Part shown: positions 45,799 to 57,145 of the stretch, in pieces
How positions within the stretch are numbered: the stretch's first letter is position 1
How the letters are laid out: every line of letters starts with the position of its first letter
Source: Incurvaria masculella
Lineage: Eukaryota; Arthropoda; Insecta; Lepidoptera; Incurvariidae
Direction: 5' to 3'
Length of the DNA: 64,000 nt
Assembly: GCA_946894095.1 (NCBI GenBank)
Contig: OX335652.1
Span: 16,019,001 to 16,083,000 of the forward strand
Notes under the pieces: model-generated
What the model was told of the DNA's origin: nothing
The model's input: only the letters and a program-made list of their open reading frames with translations
Database searches by the model: none
Program-made: the position numbers and the translations under genes

Positions 45799-45983
45799 GT
45801 CTCCTGTTTTTCTTCGCCAGTTGTCACCTGCTGTCTGACGTATATCGTCTGACCAACGTGCTGGCGGTTTGCCGACGCTTCTTTTCCCTGTGTAGGGTCT
45901 CCACATTAAGACTTCAGTGCTCCATCTGTGGTCATCTCTGCGACATACGTGACCTGCCCATTGCCACTTGAGTTTGAGTTGAG
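45799..45983 (-). pseudogene. RTE-clade reverse transcriptase, C-terminal fragment
   Basis: On the minus strand the frame reads KWQWAGHVCRRDDHRWSTEV, WRPYTGKRSVGKPPARWSDD and NWRRKTG, matching the C-terminus of the RTE copy at 43.5 kb but from a different subfamily. Confidence 0.75.
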
Positions 45984-46076
45984 AAAAACAGGAGACCGCA
46001 CAACTTGGCGAAGTCTGGGGGAGGCCTACGTCCAGCAGTGGACAACAAAAGGCTGAAGAAGAAGAAGAAGAAGAAA
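45984..46076 (+). mobile_element. RTE 3' end in opposite orientation, with GAA tract
   Basis: The plus strand reads TTWRSLGEAYVQQWTTKG (with DR before it) then stop and a GAA run. The protein end that should follow the minus-strand fragment next door therefore lies on the other strand, as if the 3' end had been inverted. AAAAACAGGAG occurs on the plus strand here and on the minus strand next door. Confidence 0.6.
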
Positions 46077-46256
46077 ATGTATGGGGAAAATCTTTTTCAA
46101 GTCGTACAACAAAATATCTTCTACCTTTTTAGCTCCGAATATGCCGAGGAATACGTGGTTAGCTTTTGGACCATATCTCCGTTGACACCCTATATATGTT
46201 TTTTTTAGAATCTCATCATCGTTGATTACAGTTACACTAAATCCTGTGGTTATATA

Positions 46257-47306
46257 CAGGGTCCGTCACTCGAAGTGTTACCAATTGAAAATGATGTTAT
46301 TTAGTTAATTGAAGTACGGTTCGTTAAAAATTATATCACAATAAAACATTTAATTTTAAGACAATAATTGTTATTGTTCGATATAGCCTCCTTTGATCCA
46401 TAGATAAGAGCTTTCTGAGACGATCCTGAGTGTTGTTGGAACGTCCAGCGTTTCGTACTGCATTGTTTACACGTGCACATGGTATGAGCGCCTCATTTAA
46501 CACCTTTTGCACACACTTGCTGGTTGACTTTGACGCCCTTCTCGATAAACACGAGTGAATAGCGACCATTTGCGGTCACTGCAGCCGAGACCATAACAGA
46601 AGCGGGCGCTTGCTTACGAACGGGAACTCCATCGTCTAAATTCTCGTTGGATTTGCCCTGTAGCCAAACACGAAAATGTTGTTTGTTTATATACTGTTAG
46701 ACAGTAAACATTTTTTCATCAGAAAAAACAATGTTTTCCAGATCGCCACGCAAGACTTTCATTGCTTGAGCTCTTTGTAGTCGAACTGCCTTCTGCGCTG
46801 AACTAAGATGCTGTAATTTTTGTATCTTGTTGGTAGGGCTTCAGTTGCATTTCTTTTTGTTTCAGTATGCGCCGATTACTTGAGTCAGGTATTGTCTGAC
46901 TTTTCGCAAATTTTGCAGAACACTGGTGAGGATTTCCTTGAATTCGAGCCTTTACCTTTCGAACCATATCATGTGATACTGCTATTTTCGGATGACCGCC
47001 TCTATGCCGTTTAGCAATGCTAGGTTATAACGCTTAATGGTTCGATGCACTAACATTTTGTTCACATGTAAATGTCGGAGCTCCCGAACGATGACTGGTT
47101 GTGATTTTCCGGTCAAATACAAAACGATCACAATGTTAGGTTTAATATCCATTGAATTGTATAATAAATTTTTTATACAATTCAAATTTGTTTCCGCTCT
47201 TTTCGCCCACTTAAAAACAATGAAATAAATTGACGTTTCACCAAAACTTGGCGCGCTGTCTTTATTATTTTGAAAATAGAAGTAACAGTTCAAGTGACGG
47301 ACCCAG
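46257..47306 (-). mobile_element. Mariner-family transposon, 1050 bp, inactive
   Basis: The ends are CAGGGTCCGTCACTCGAAGT and, inverted at the right, CTGGGTCCGTCACTTGAACT. Both are flanked by TA (46255-46256, 47307-47308), the Tc1/mariner target. On the minus strand a transposase remnant starts with MDIKPNIVIVLYLTGKSQPV near 47153 and a helix-turn-helix segment ending VHRTIKRYN. FSDEKMFTV near 46713-46724 holds the first catalytic Asp, then comes a stop. APASVMVSAAVTANG and IEKGVKVN follow. Several stops and frameshifts show it is dead. Length is slightly short of a typical 1.3-kb mariner. Confidence 0.85.
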
Positions 47307-47309
47307 TAG

Positions 47310-48640
47310 TAATCGCTTTGATCACAGGATTTCATCCATGTATAAACTAACAGCTAGTTAAAATTTAATAATCTCCATAATAACCATGCTTATAATATTT
47401 ATATCCACTACTTCATAAGACTGGAAGTTGTCTCTTGACTGACAGCTTTGAATGTGAGTCAAAAGCATTGTTAAAGCCATTTTTATTTACTTATTGTGCT
47501 AGTTAAGTTCCAGTTTCACAGATTAGAACTTTAACTGGATGCGGCGAAAGAGACCTGGATTCATCGTTTGCAAATATATGTGGGCCCGAGGTCCACAATC
47601 GCCCGATCGAATGTGTTACCTTGGAGCTTATAAACTGTTACATCCCAACTGAGTGTTTATTGTTTTTCTTGCCTCCAAAGCCCATCAAAATATAACGTTC
47701 ATGATTTAATCCGTACATGAACTCCTGGTTTATTATTTTGAATAATATAACGTGTTAATAATATGTGATATATGATGATAAACCCAACTTTGGCAAAGCC
47801 GTGCTTTTCCTTCCCACTGCTCCCAAGGACGCACGGTTAAAGATCAGCGATATTATGATGACGATCATATCTTATGTACCCTATGTAACATAAGTCCTCA
47901 TCAGGGGGCTGACGACATCTTCATGGAAAGTTTTCTTATCTTTGGTAAAGCTTTTAGATATTATCAGATTGATACCGATTTTGGGCACCACAGTATCTCA
48001 GCACTGTAGGGTCGCCCTCTTGTGGAACAAGCGGACCTTCCCCAGCGTGACACCCATTGACAACGGAAGTATGGATTTATGAGCTGTGCAGGTGCAGAAT
48101 GCTGATAGTAAAGCAATGATGGTGATATCGGTCTATGCGGCGACCGAGAATGTCGAAAATCTATCTGACTATCGCCCGGATCCACCACTTCCAGTTATAG
48201 TCATCCCAAAGTTATCTTTCGGTTACACCATATAAATATGCAATGTAACCGAAGCTACATTCCATATAGCTGGAGGTAGTGAAAAGAGGAGTATATGACC
48301 TGAGTTGGTGTGACCAGCGCGCTTGCGTAAACAAAAATCATTTGAATTAATTTTTAACGTTGAATATTTTGATGTTTTTGGATTTTCTTATTCCAAATTA
48401 CATTTAAACATATAAGTTGCATACCTTTTTGTAAACTATTTAAAAAACCCTATGGTTTGATACCCCACTCGATAGGTTTCAAGAAAAAATATATTTGAAA
48501 ACACATAATTTGGCGCCAAAAATCAGCCATGATTTTTTTTTATGATTTTGATATACCCAGTGTCACTCTCACAATTAAGCCGAATGTAACGACACCTCTC
48601 AAGCTAAAATCCATCAAGCCGTTTAGGCTGCAGGGGGCGA
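47310..48640. other. Unassigned DNA
   Basis: ATCTTTCGGTTACACCATAT near 48215 resembles an inverted stretch near 22000 (CGGTGGAACCGAAAGATAGC), so some repeat content is likely, but no boundary could be set. A minus frame at 47964-48188 is not recognised. Confidence 0.3.
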
Positions 48641-48647
48641 CAAAGAA

Positions 48648-48692
48648 ATATACATACATACATACATACATATATACATACATACATACACT
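48648..48692. repeat. TACA microsatellite
   Basis: About eleven ATAC/TACA units with one interruption (ATATATAC), next to a repeat-like ACATAACCCTCC end. Confidence 0.9.
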
Positions 48693-48739
48693 CGAAAAAC
48701 ATAACCCTCCTTCTTTCGCAGTCGGGTAAAAAGCTCCGC

Positions 48740-49960
48740 GCGATCCGCGCTCTTCATATCATAGCGATCGCGTTGTAATGTGCTACTGGACTTTTGAATG
48801 CGACCGTACGAACCGCTCGATCATAACTGTGAATATGATTGACCTTACATACGTATTTCCTTTGGGAACGCGACAGATACCCATGTCACACTTCGATACT
48901 ACTCAATGCTGCGCAAATCTAACACGCACATATTATTCCGCAGCGGTGCGACCTGTTTGCTTAGTAATGAATGGCCTCTTAGAAGGTATAAATATATATT
49001 TGCACGGCGCGCTAAATCCATTTTGTACGAATTTGTTTGCAGACATGAGATGTGAAGCGTGCTCGTATTACAAATTAAGCAACGAATAACGACACTTTTA
49101 TAGGTATGTACTTATACATGCAAAGTTGATGGTATCTGCGCGCATCAAAACTTGTTTAATTCAACTAGATCTATTCTGAGGATTAAACCATTCTGGTATT
49201 CCATGTGGTCCATGGTAAGCCGTTCCAGAAAAAACTATGGCGTTTTCTTAGTTATGTATTTTGTAAGCATAAAATGAAGCCCACAAAGTGAGTTAGTGTA
49301 CTTAAGTGAATAATAAGGCTAAATATACAGGGCGTTGCAACGGCCAGTGCATACAATTTGGGAAATGATCTAATCAATAAATATTGATTTAATCTCATTT
49401 AAAAACATTTAAAACTTTCGAAAAGTATTTTCGACCAAGACTTTACTTACTTGCTGATTGTTTACACAGATTCGAAATTAGTCAAGCACGATATTCACAT
49501 TAGGCCGGTCACGATTCGATATTGATTTAAATCGTAATAACCATCACAGGAGAATAAATCAAAACGGTTTGAATGTGCAAACAAATGAGAACACATTAAT
49601 TTCCATATTTTATTTCAGGGTTCAGAAAAGTCTCACAAAATTCACTTCTTGCTGCTCGCGTTGAAACTGCTTGCACCTGGTATCTTCACAGTTCTGTGGA
49701 AAATACAAGCGAAAAGTATATGTCAATAAAATCCGCATTAGAAGCTATAAAAATCCTTTCTTTCCTTATTATAAATAATATTATTTTACATTTAATTTTA
49801 ATGTCGTGACAAAATGTTATCACTTAAAGCCGTCCAGTTCCGAAGTTATAATATTTTTAATGCAAATTGTTCAATAACTATGCAATATTCGTCTGGTTAT
49901 TAAATTTATTACATTATTAAATAAACATTTTAATAACAAACATTTTAACAAGAAAAAAAA
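48740..49960. other. Unassigned DNA
   Basis: A 103-codon frame at 48778-49089 is Cys-rich but has no recognised domain or splice context and follows repeat-like DNA. GGCGTTGCAACGGCCAGTGCAT near 49331 resembles 40530-40545. No gene is supported. Confidence 0.3.
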
Positions 49961-49962
49961 AA

Positions 49963-50440
49963 CGGAGACACAAGGGTTAAGGCGCTAGGACTAGCCAATT
50001 ACTCGCGCCATACAAATGCACTTTTTAACAAATGTAATAATATGTAGTGAAACGCTTCAGCAAATCCAAATATAACTCCAAACTGATAATGGATTGTTAA
50101 TATTTTTGTATTCCATCTTTTATTTCAATAATAATAAAAATAAAAAAGTTGATTTTTCTCATTAGAAATCTGAAAGTTATTCGATTTCTATATATAAGCA
50201 AAAACAAAATATATGCATAAACAAAAAAATCCATTTGCTTTTAGATTTCTACATTTAGTCAAAAAAGTTCGAAAATGGACACCGTTTGCGCAATGTATTT
50301 TGTATAGAAAAAGGAAACATACATTAACGAAAATAGGTCGATTCCTAGACAAGGAATCATATATTGTAAGAATGACACTTATAATCGTCAGACTTAGTTA
50401 GTTAACTTGGGGTGCCTCGTCTAACTTTGCGATTTGGCTA
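49963..50440 (-). mobile_element. 0.48-kb dispersed element, copy B
   Basis: Reverse-orientation copy of 34481-34960. It starts TTAAGGCGCTAGGACT and ends TCTAACTTTGCGATTTGGC. Confidence 0.6.
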
Positions 50441-51260
50441 GTACCAGGGCCTTAAGAGCCAAGATAAAATACGTCGTCCAGCGGCGACACGTATGGCAGT
50501 GCTCCCATCACGCTTGCTCACGATTGCCTCTCTGGATAGCAATGCTCAGTAATCATTTTAATTACATTTAAATGTTCCGATAAATAATACTCATAAAGTC
50601 TAAAAATCACAACCCAGAAAATCGAAAAGTATGTATTTTTCGTAACCTTTAACCTTATTGAAAAATTCCGTATTACTAATAGTGTTGGATGCTTTGCGTT
50701 TTGGATCTTGCCGTTTTTTAACAACAACAACGTAAGTTTGGGTCCAAAAGTTTTAAATTTTGTACCTTCACTAACACTCACATAGAGATTGGATAAACAA
50801 CGGGATAAACAAACTTTCTTAGCATTCCGTACCTTTCAGTGTTCGTCCTTTATATTTGGATCACCTAGCTGTTGCATTGCCTCCTCTGTCAATTATCATA
50901 AATATTAATAACCGAGTCTAATTGAATTCGGTCGGATTTACTTTGAAATTTTGCATATGACGAGATGCAGACGTAAATTATTGGTATTTGTATAGAGATG
51001 TGGTAATCTAATGTAGTCGTGTTCAGAGAGAGCACCTGTCAGAACTTAGTACGAGATTAGCACCGGACTAACCATACAAAAACCGGTTTAGTCCGCCGGA
51101 TTAAAGATAGGCCGCCCACTCTGAATACAAATGTATTAGCGAACAAACGGACGCGAAGGAATCCTGAAAGCTATTTTAAAGTATTTTAGTTAATCAAGGT
51201 TTCCCGCCAAGAAAAAAAACGCCCCTAAAACTGCTCAGGCTTCCTGATTCCTGATTAAAG
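50441..51260. other. Unassigned DNA
   Basis: No gene or clear repeat boundary was recognised. Confidence 0.35.
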
Positions 51261-51279
51261 AATTCCAAGAATAGGCCTG

Positions 51280-51450
51280 CAGGTCTTTTCCTGGCATTCA
51301 GTAATCCGGAATCAGGAATCCTGAGTCTAGAAATCTTTTCAATCAATCAAGGTTTTCCGTGCACGAACTCGCTTTGAAAATCGCTATAAAAGCGGTTTTC
51401 CAGACTCAGGATTCCTGATCCCTGATTACTGAATGCCAGGAATAGACCTG
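51280..51450. mobile_element. 170-bp foldback
   Basis: CCTGGCATTCAGTAATCCGG and GAATCAGGAATCCTGAGTCT on the left are mirrored by AGACTCAGGATTCCTGATCC and TTACTGAATGCCAGG on the right. The loop is about 75 bp. Confidence 0.75.
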
Positions 51451-53445
51451 CTGCTCATCATTGGCCCGAACACCCATTTGTGGTAGCCCCCGAAACGCGT
51501 TGAGAACCAAAATATATTCCAAGTTTCTTCCGTTGTGTTGCCTCATTGTGGAACGGACTACAGCGGCATGCGTGTTTCATGCAACTTGGGTGTCTTTAAA
51601 CGCACTGTTAACACTCCACAGGCACAACTATAGCATACGGCGTGAATGGTAGATTTTTGTGAATCCATATTAATTTAATGTATTGACATAAACGGGGACC
51701 AATAACCCGTATTTCTGTAAGCAGTGGCAAACAAATTTGTAAACTTAGACTAAGTGGACGTTGAAAAAAATCAGCGAAGTTTCTTGCCAGTTCTTCTTCG
51801 CCGTGAACTCTGAACTGGCTAATGATAAAATATGACAAATCCGAGTGCAGTGTGCTGCCTGTGGATGATGAATAAACAATAAACAACAATATAGAAGCTG
51901 GTATCGCAACAAGCTTGAAAGTCGAAATTGGCAGCGGCAACCGTACCGGTCAAAAATTAAAAAACATATTGTACTGACACTATTAACTCAATGGTCTTTC
52001 ACGCTAGCAACCTTGCCTTGAGGATAATTAAATCAAAGTGCACCGAATGTTACTTTCAAATAGCCAATCTGAGACTAATCCGAGTGACTAATGCTCGTTA
52101 ATCGAGATTAATAGGTATTCTCATATCTCATTTGACATGGCCATTTGTTGAAAAGGATGTGTGCAGTTTATTTATCGAATAGTAGTTGTGGTTTCAACAA
52201 TGCTTCATAGTTCAGAAACATTTCTTTTGCATATGTTTCATGGTTCCCTTCTTCTTAGAAAAATAAGATAGTAATAAAAAAAATTCATAATAATAATAAT
52301 AATCATTTATTTACGAAATTACACATTCTTACAGGTCACATACAGATTTGAGGGAAAAAAATAAATGGTGCTACTACCTATGTAATTCGTAAAAAGGATA
52401 TGGCTTCCTATTTAAACCCAAGGCACATAATTTACGGCCTCATCCACAATACTACAAATACATGCAAACTACTAGAAAAAAATTCAAAATGGCTTTAGCG
52501 GCGATTATTTTATTTTGATATTTTATAAAACATTAACTTCAATACCATTAAACGTTTTTCAGGACATGTTTGCATGCATTTGTGACTTGATATATGAAGT
52601 GAAAAGTATTTATGTCAACACACTGAAAAGGTTATGACAAATGCAGCAACTCGTAACAAACAATATTGTTGGTTCATTTGTGGGATGAGTATTATAAGGA
52701 AAATCGTTGCAAATAACGAAGCATGAAATTATCAGTACATACTTACTTAGCAATACCAGAACTGAACGATTTGAGTTTTATTCATTAATGGAGAAATATT
52801 TAAATATTTAACAGAATACTGGACCTATTGACCAGCAAGTATTTTTTATTTAATACTTAAACATATCGTAAGTGATATCTACAACATAAAACGGTTTTTA
52901 CCCTATCGATTTCCCATAAAACGGGTGATAATTGTTTGCATGCTTTAAATGTTTTAGTTTTTTTTTTTGGATTCCAAAATGTATTGTCGAGACCTGCGTC
53001 CGCACCTATTTTTTCATTCACTTTTTAGATTGGAAAATATTGGAAAAAGTAATCTTTTTCATTGCCATTTTACAAATTATCTTTTACATAAACTTACAAA
53101 CAAATGTACAGAATCAAGTTTTCTCGACTTAATAAAAAATGTAGATTTAAATCTGGCAACTGTTAGGGGTAGGGAACCGTTAGGGCTTGGACGGAGATTA
53201 TGCTGGTTTAATTCACACACATTTCCTTAAATCTTCAAATCTCCGAGCCCTCAGCTCACAGAGAGAGCACCTTCACACAGTCTTAAATGGCCCATAATCA
53301 CGAAATGTAACCAAATATTTACTCTATTTTGGTATTACTAATGAATGAAGTATGTACTGATACTTTCATGATTCTTTATTTTCAGTCAATTACCTTTTTT
53401 TTGGTTACAATAAAGTATGTATCTTTGAATGCATTATGCTCGATA
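51451..53445. other. Unassigned DNA with repeat fragments
   Basis: 52720-52765 matches the interior of the foldback in RPF2 intron 1, in inverse orientation. The rest is AT-rich without supported features. Confidence 0.3.
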
Positions 53446-53455
53446 ACAATCCGGA

Positions 53456-53497
53456 ATCCACACAGCACACGAGTATGTGCTGTGTGGATTCCGGCAC
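53456..53497. repeat. Perfect short hairpin
   Basis: CGGAATCCACACAGCACA and its exact complement are separated by a six-base loop (CGAGTA). It sits in otherwise unassigned DNA. Confidence 0.85.
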
Positions 53498-53619
53498 ATA
53501 AAACGAATACAATTTGGGCCCACTGAATTTCTTGAGTTCTTGAGGCCCTACTCGGTTTCATAAAGTCTTGATTTGTATGCTGCTGTTATTTTGTGATTGT
53601 TTTGTTTTTCAGGCAACCA

Positions 53620-53890
53620 CTTAGCGCAGGCAGACTGACACATTTAGCATCAGGGGGTTGGTTCCAACCTGTGAACCCATTTTTAACCGACTTCGAAAAA
53701 AAGGAGGAGGTTCTCAATTCGTCGGAATCTTTTTTTTTTTTTTTTCTCTTTTTTTTTATGTATGTTCACCGATTACTCGAATACCCCTGAACCGATTTGA
53801 AAAATTCTTTTTTTGTTCGAAAGCGTATCCTTTCTAGTTGGTCCCATTTTTTTAAAATCAAAATCGGTTCAGTAGTTTGTTACTTAAATA
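53620..53890 (+). mobile_element. Foldback-arm fragment and diverged AACCGACTTC element
   Basis: CAACCACTTAGCGCAGGCAGACTGAC matches an arm from RPF2 intron 1. From 53683, AACCGACTTCGAAAAAAAGGAGGAGG begins a diverged copy of the unique half of the TTAGG-palindrome family; the hairpin part is absent. Confidence 0.55.
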
Positions 53891-54091
53891 CAACAAACAT
53901 CGAATTTCTTAAGCCCGCGAACCCAGAAATGTGATTTTTTAGTTACAGTAGCTTTCTTTAAGGGTGAGATTGCTCAGTATGAGAGGTTTTTTTTTAATTC
54001 AACTGTTGGGGGTATTGAAGGGGGTAAAAGAGGGCAAATTGTACACATTTCTATCTCTAGAGCCGCTGAACCCAGAAATGTCAGAGTAGGT

Positions 54092-54175
54092 TTTGTACCA
54101 ACGGATACTATATTACTAAGCTTCCGCTGTCCGTCCGTCCGTCCGTCTGTCCCAGCGCTCTATCTCATGAACCGT
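54092..54175 (+). repeat. GGTTCCGT-type repeat fragment
   Basis: TTACTAAGCTTCCGCTGTCC followed by four TCCG units and CATGAACCGT. Confidence 0.6.
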
Positions 54176-54398
54176 GAACTCATGAATCCAGATAGGTACC
54201 GGTCTACCTTTCGTCAGAAATGAGATTTCTCAACGGTTTCATATCTCATAATGCTCGTTCATTGTAGGGTTTAGTAACAGTTTAGAGGGTTCGCATGAGA
54301 TAGTGAGGTGCGCATGATCTTCTTTCCACTTTGTATGTGAAGTTGTATGTGAAGCGCACCTTGAGTCAAAAAGTTACGCCACCACTAAAAAGCAAAAA

Positions 54399-55526
54399 AT
54401 AAAATATTTTTAAATAAAAAAAGGACCGCCTTCAAAAAAACCGGAACTAAAAAGCAAAAAATAATCGGTTATTTTTAATTAATGTACGACAAGCTATTTT
54501 AATACTAACTAATTATGTACAATTTCTTAATTTTTAATCATCTTTTGAAGTCGGTGCCTTGGGTAGACGTTCTATAAGGGCTGTAAGTAGTTAGATTAAT
54601 ATTACCTATGGCTAAGAAAGAAATATAAGTAGGTAGCTACTTACATTAACCTACTTAAAGAAAAAACACAAAATCAAAAATTAAATAAACAAACAGGTCG
54701 GAAAAACGTATGTAAGTAGGTATTTAGGCAAGTACTTTGTAATTTAAATATTCCTTATAACTTAAACTAAATACCTAACACAGTAAAAGCTAAATATTTA
54801 CAAGAAAACCCTACAAACTAAACAAACAAACCAATATAAAAACAACCACCACTTATGTATATGGTAAATATTTAGGTAGGTGTAGCTTGTACTTTTTATT
54901 CTGCCTAAATACCTACATAACACAAAAAAAAATTACAAATATAAAAAAGAACAGAAAACTATTGGTAGCGACTTTGAGGTGTCTGCTCTCAACTACGTGT
55001 CAAAACGAGTGTGCAGTTAGCAGGTACATATCTCACCAATTTCGGCAGAAATCGTTTCGTTCAGACAACGATGTCGTAGGAAGCACCAATCCACAGAGCA
55101 GCGAATTAACTTACCTACTCCTTCACCAGTGCGCGCCTTTATAAAGCCGAAAGTACTAATAATCTTTAAAACCCAATTTCAGTACGCTGCGCTGCTGTAA
55201 CGATATCAGCTTGCACGTAAACCAACGCTAAGGCATCTCCAGGTAGAAGCTTTGTGGACCAATCATTGCTGACTCAGGTTGTTTACGCTCTCGTAGACTT
55301 CGGGTGTGTTCGCCTGAAATTGTGTCTGTTCGGTCAACGGCGTACGGAGTGAACTCTACCCAAGGCACCGACTTCAAAAGATGATTAAAAATTAAGAAAT
55401 TGTACATAATTAGTTAGTATTAAAATAGCTTGTCGTACATTAATTAAAAGTAATCAATTATGTTTTGCTTTTTAGTTCCGGTTTTTTTGAAGGCGGTCTT
55501 TTTTTTTATTTAAAAATATTTTATTA
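54399..55526. mobile_element. 1.13-kb foldback element with about 160-bp arms
   Basis: Left arm 54399-54568 and right arm 55358-55526 are near-perfect inverted repeats (for example CGACAAGCTATTTTAATACT and its complement). The inner arm ends carry GGCACCGACTTCAAAAGATG, related to the AACCGACTTCAAA terminus of the TTAGG-palindrome family. The 0.8-kb centre has AT-rich sequence and a GC-richer part at 55120-55355. An 85-codon frame at 54887-55144 has no recognised domain. Confidence 0.8.
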
Positions 55527-55824
55527 GCCACTCATGTTATCGTGAACAAACATTTCGTGACCCCCGGATTTTAGAGAAATTTTCATGAGTTTTCACTATC
55601 TGGCTAAGCTCTGATGTAACCATCCTGATTTGTAACGGATTCACCCATTCATGTGCTAGTCATTGACAAATCAATAAATATTAATTATACCTTATGAATG
55701 AATCCGCTCACCTTACCACATTTATAGTCGTTAGCCTGTCACCACGGCACAATGTTTTCCTGCAATACCAGTAGTTTTTTGGTTTGAGAGCGGCACACCT
55801 TCGATCTCAAGGTCGTTCCCTTTT

Positions 55825-56088
55825 CACCCTTTGGGTACGGAACCCTATTACTAAGCCTCCGCTGTCCGTCCGTCCGTCCGTCCGTCCGTTCGTCCGTCCG
55901 TTCGTCCGTCTGTCACAGGGCTGTATCTCATGAACCATAATAGGCAGGCAGCTGAAATTTACACAGAGTGTGTATTTATTTTGCCGTAAAATAATAAAAT
56001 AATAAAAATTTAAGGGGTCATTTAAATTTTTATAGGGTTCCGTCGCTAAATGGTTTCCCGACTACGGAACCCTTCACGCACTTGGCCG
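55825..56088 (+). repeat. GGTTCCGT-type dispersed repeat
   Basis: CCTTTGGGTACGGAACCC leads into TTACTAAGCCTCCGCTGTCC and an expanded run of about ten TCCG/TTCG units. It ends GGAACCCTTCACGCACTTGGCC with the usual CTCGCACTTGGCC diverged. Confidence 0.65.
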
Positions 56089-56478
56089 AATTTCTATTCA
56101 TGATGCAAATTACCATGTAGAAAACGAAGCATTTCTATCATGACTAAAATGAAATATAGAGTAAGGTCATGCTTCCTTACTCTATATTTCATATCATTAA
56201 TGTACATTCATAGAGACGATTCCACGAGTGGGTTTTCCCTGTAGTTCTCTGAGTTTACGATGCTCAAAGAAAATTTACCACACATTTGTGCGGTCAAATC
56301 AATATTCTGATGCAATTGTTTTACATATTGCTGGCACAAGCATTGCTCGAGGTAAATAACTAAGGAGACCACAACAATAGGAATATTGTTTGTAATTTTC
56401 TTGCAACTCCAGGAACTGAGCTTTCTTTGCAAACATTGAGACGGTTACTAATAAGGTAGGTGAAATGAATATTCTTAA

Positions 56479-56847
56479 GGTCGGCCCGTAAGCATTAGAA
56501 AATGTCGCCCCCTATACAAACGTAGTTTACTAATAATTTGAAAACCACTGTTCCAAATTACTTGATATTTGGTATCTATTATTAGGCTACAAATATCTGT
56601 ATCTGCATGTCTTTGTTTTTTCGGTAAATGTATATATAGGCCAAACCCCAGAGAAAACAAAATTCGTATGAAGATTTTCTTTTTGCTTTCATTTCATTCG
56701 GTTTGGATTTTTCAAAAAAATAAAAGCATGCAGACATAGATATTTGTTACCTGATATTAGATATAAAATATGAATTTAATTGGAATATCGGTTTCCAAAT
56801 GATTAGTAAACTACGTTTGTATGGGGAGCATAGCTTACGGGCCGTTC
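56479..56847. mobile_element. TTAA MITE of a second family, 369 bp
   Basis: The left end is GGTCGGCCCGTAAGC and the right end GCTTACGGGCCGTTC, with inverted arms of about 60 bp that include ACAAACGTAGTTTACTAAT. TTAA flanks it at 56475-56478 and 56848-56851. The right TTAA is also the left TTAA of the next MITE. Confidence 0.75.
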
Positions 56848-56851
56848 TTAA

Positions 56852-57083
56852 GGTGTCCCTTCCCGGCGGGACTAACTCATTCGCGGGCACAGTACAAAAC
56901 CGTGCTAATGCGCTCTGCGACCTTCTATGTTTCAAAGAAAAACGCAGGCGCCGTGATGAGGAGAGGACGCAACATGTCCACAAAGCAGACAATCCGATTT
57001 GGTTGGATTTAAAAAAATATCAATACAAAGCCACTTCTAGTAAAAGTAAATCGAACGCTGTATTCAAAAATCTAACAAAGCCT
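56852..57083. mobile_element. TTAA MITE, copy e, right end lost
   Basis: Starts GGTGTCCCTTCCCGGCGGGA after TTAA and contains GACTAACTCATTCGCGGGCA and the GTGATGAGGA..GCAACATGTCCACAAA segment. It stops without a right inverted repeat near 57083. Confidence 0.7.
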
Positions 57084-57145
57084 AAAATATACTACTTATA
57101 TAAGCGAACTAACTACAGTTAGTTCGCTTATAGCATACTAACTAA

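Noticed and set aside
48778..49089. 103-codon Cys-containing frame
   Set aside because: No recognisable domain, no splice context, and it directly follows repeat-like DNA and a microsatellite.
54887..55144. 85-codon frame in the foldback centre
   Set aside because: AT-rich, no recognised motif, no matching frame elsewhere in the window.
55864..55915. TCCG repeat as a CRISPR-like or regulatory array
   Set aside because: It is a simple tetranucleotide expansion within the GGTTCCGT-type repeat, with no spacers.
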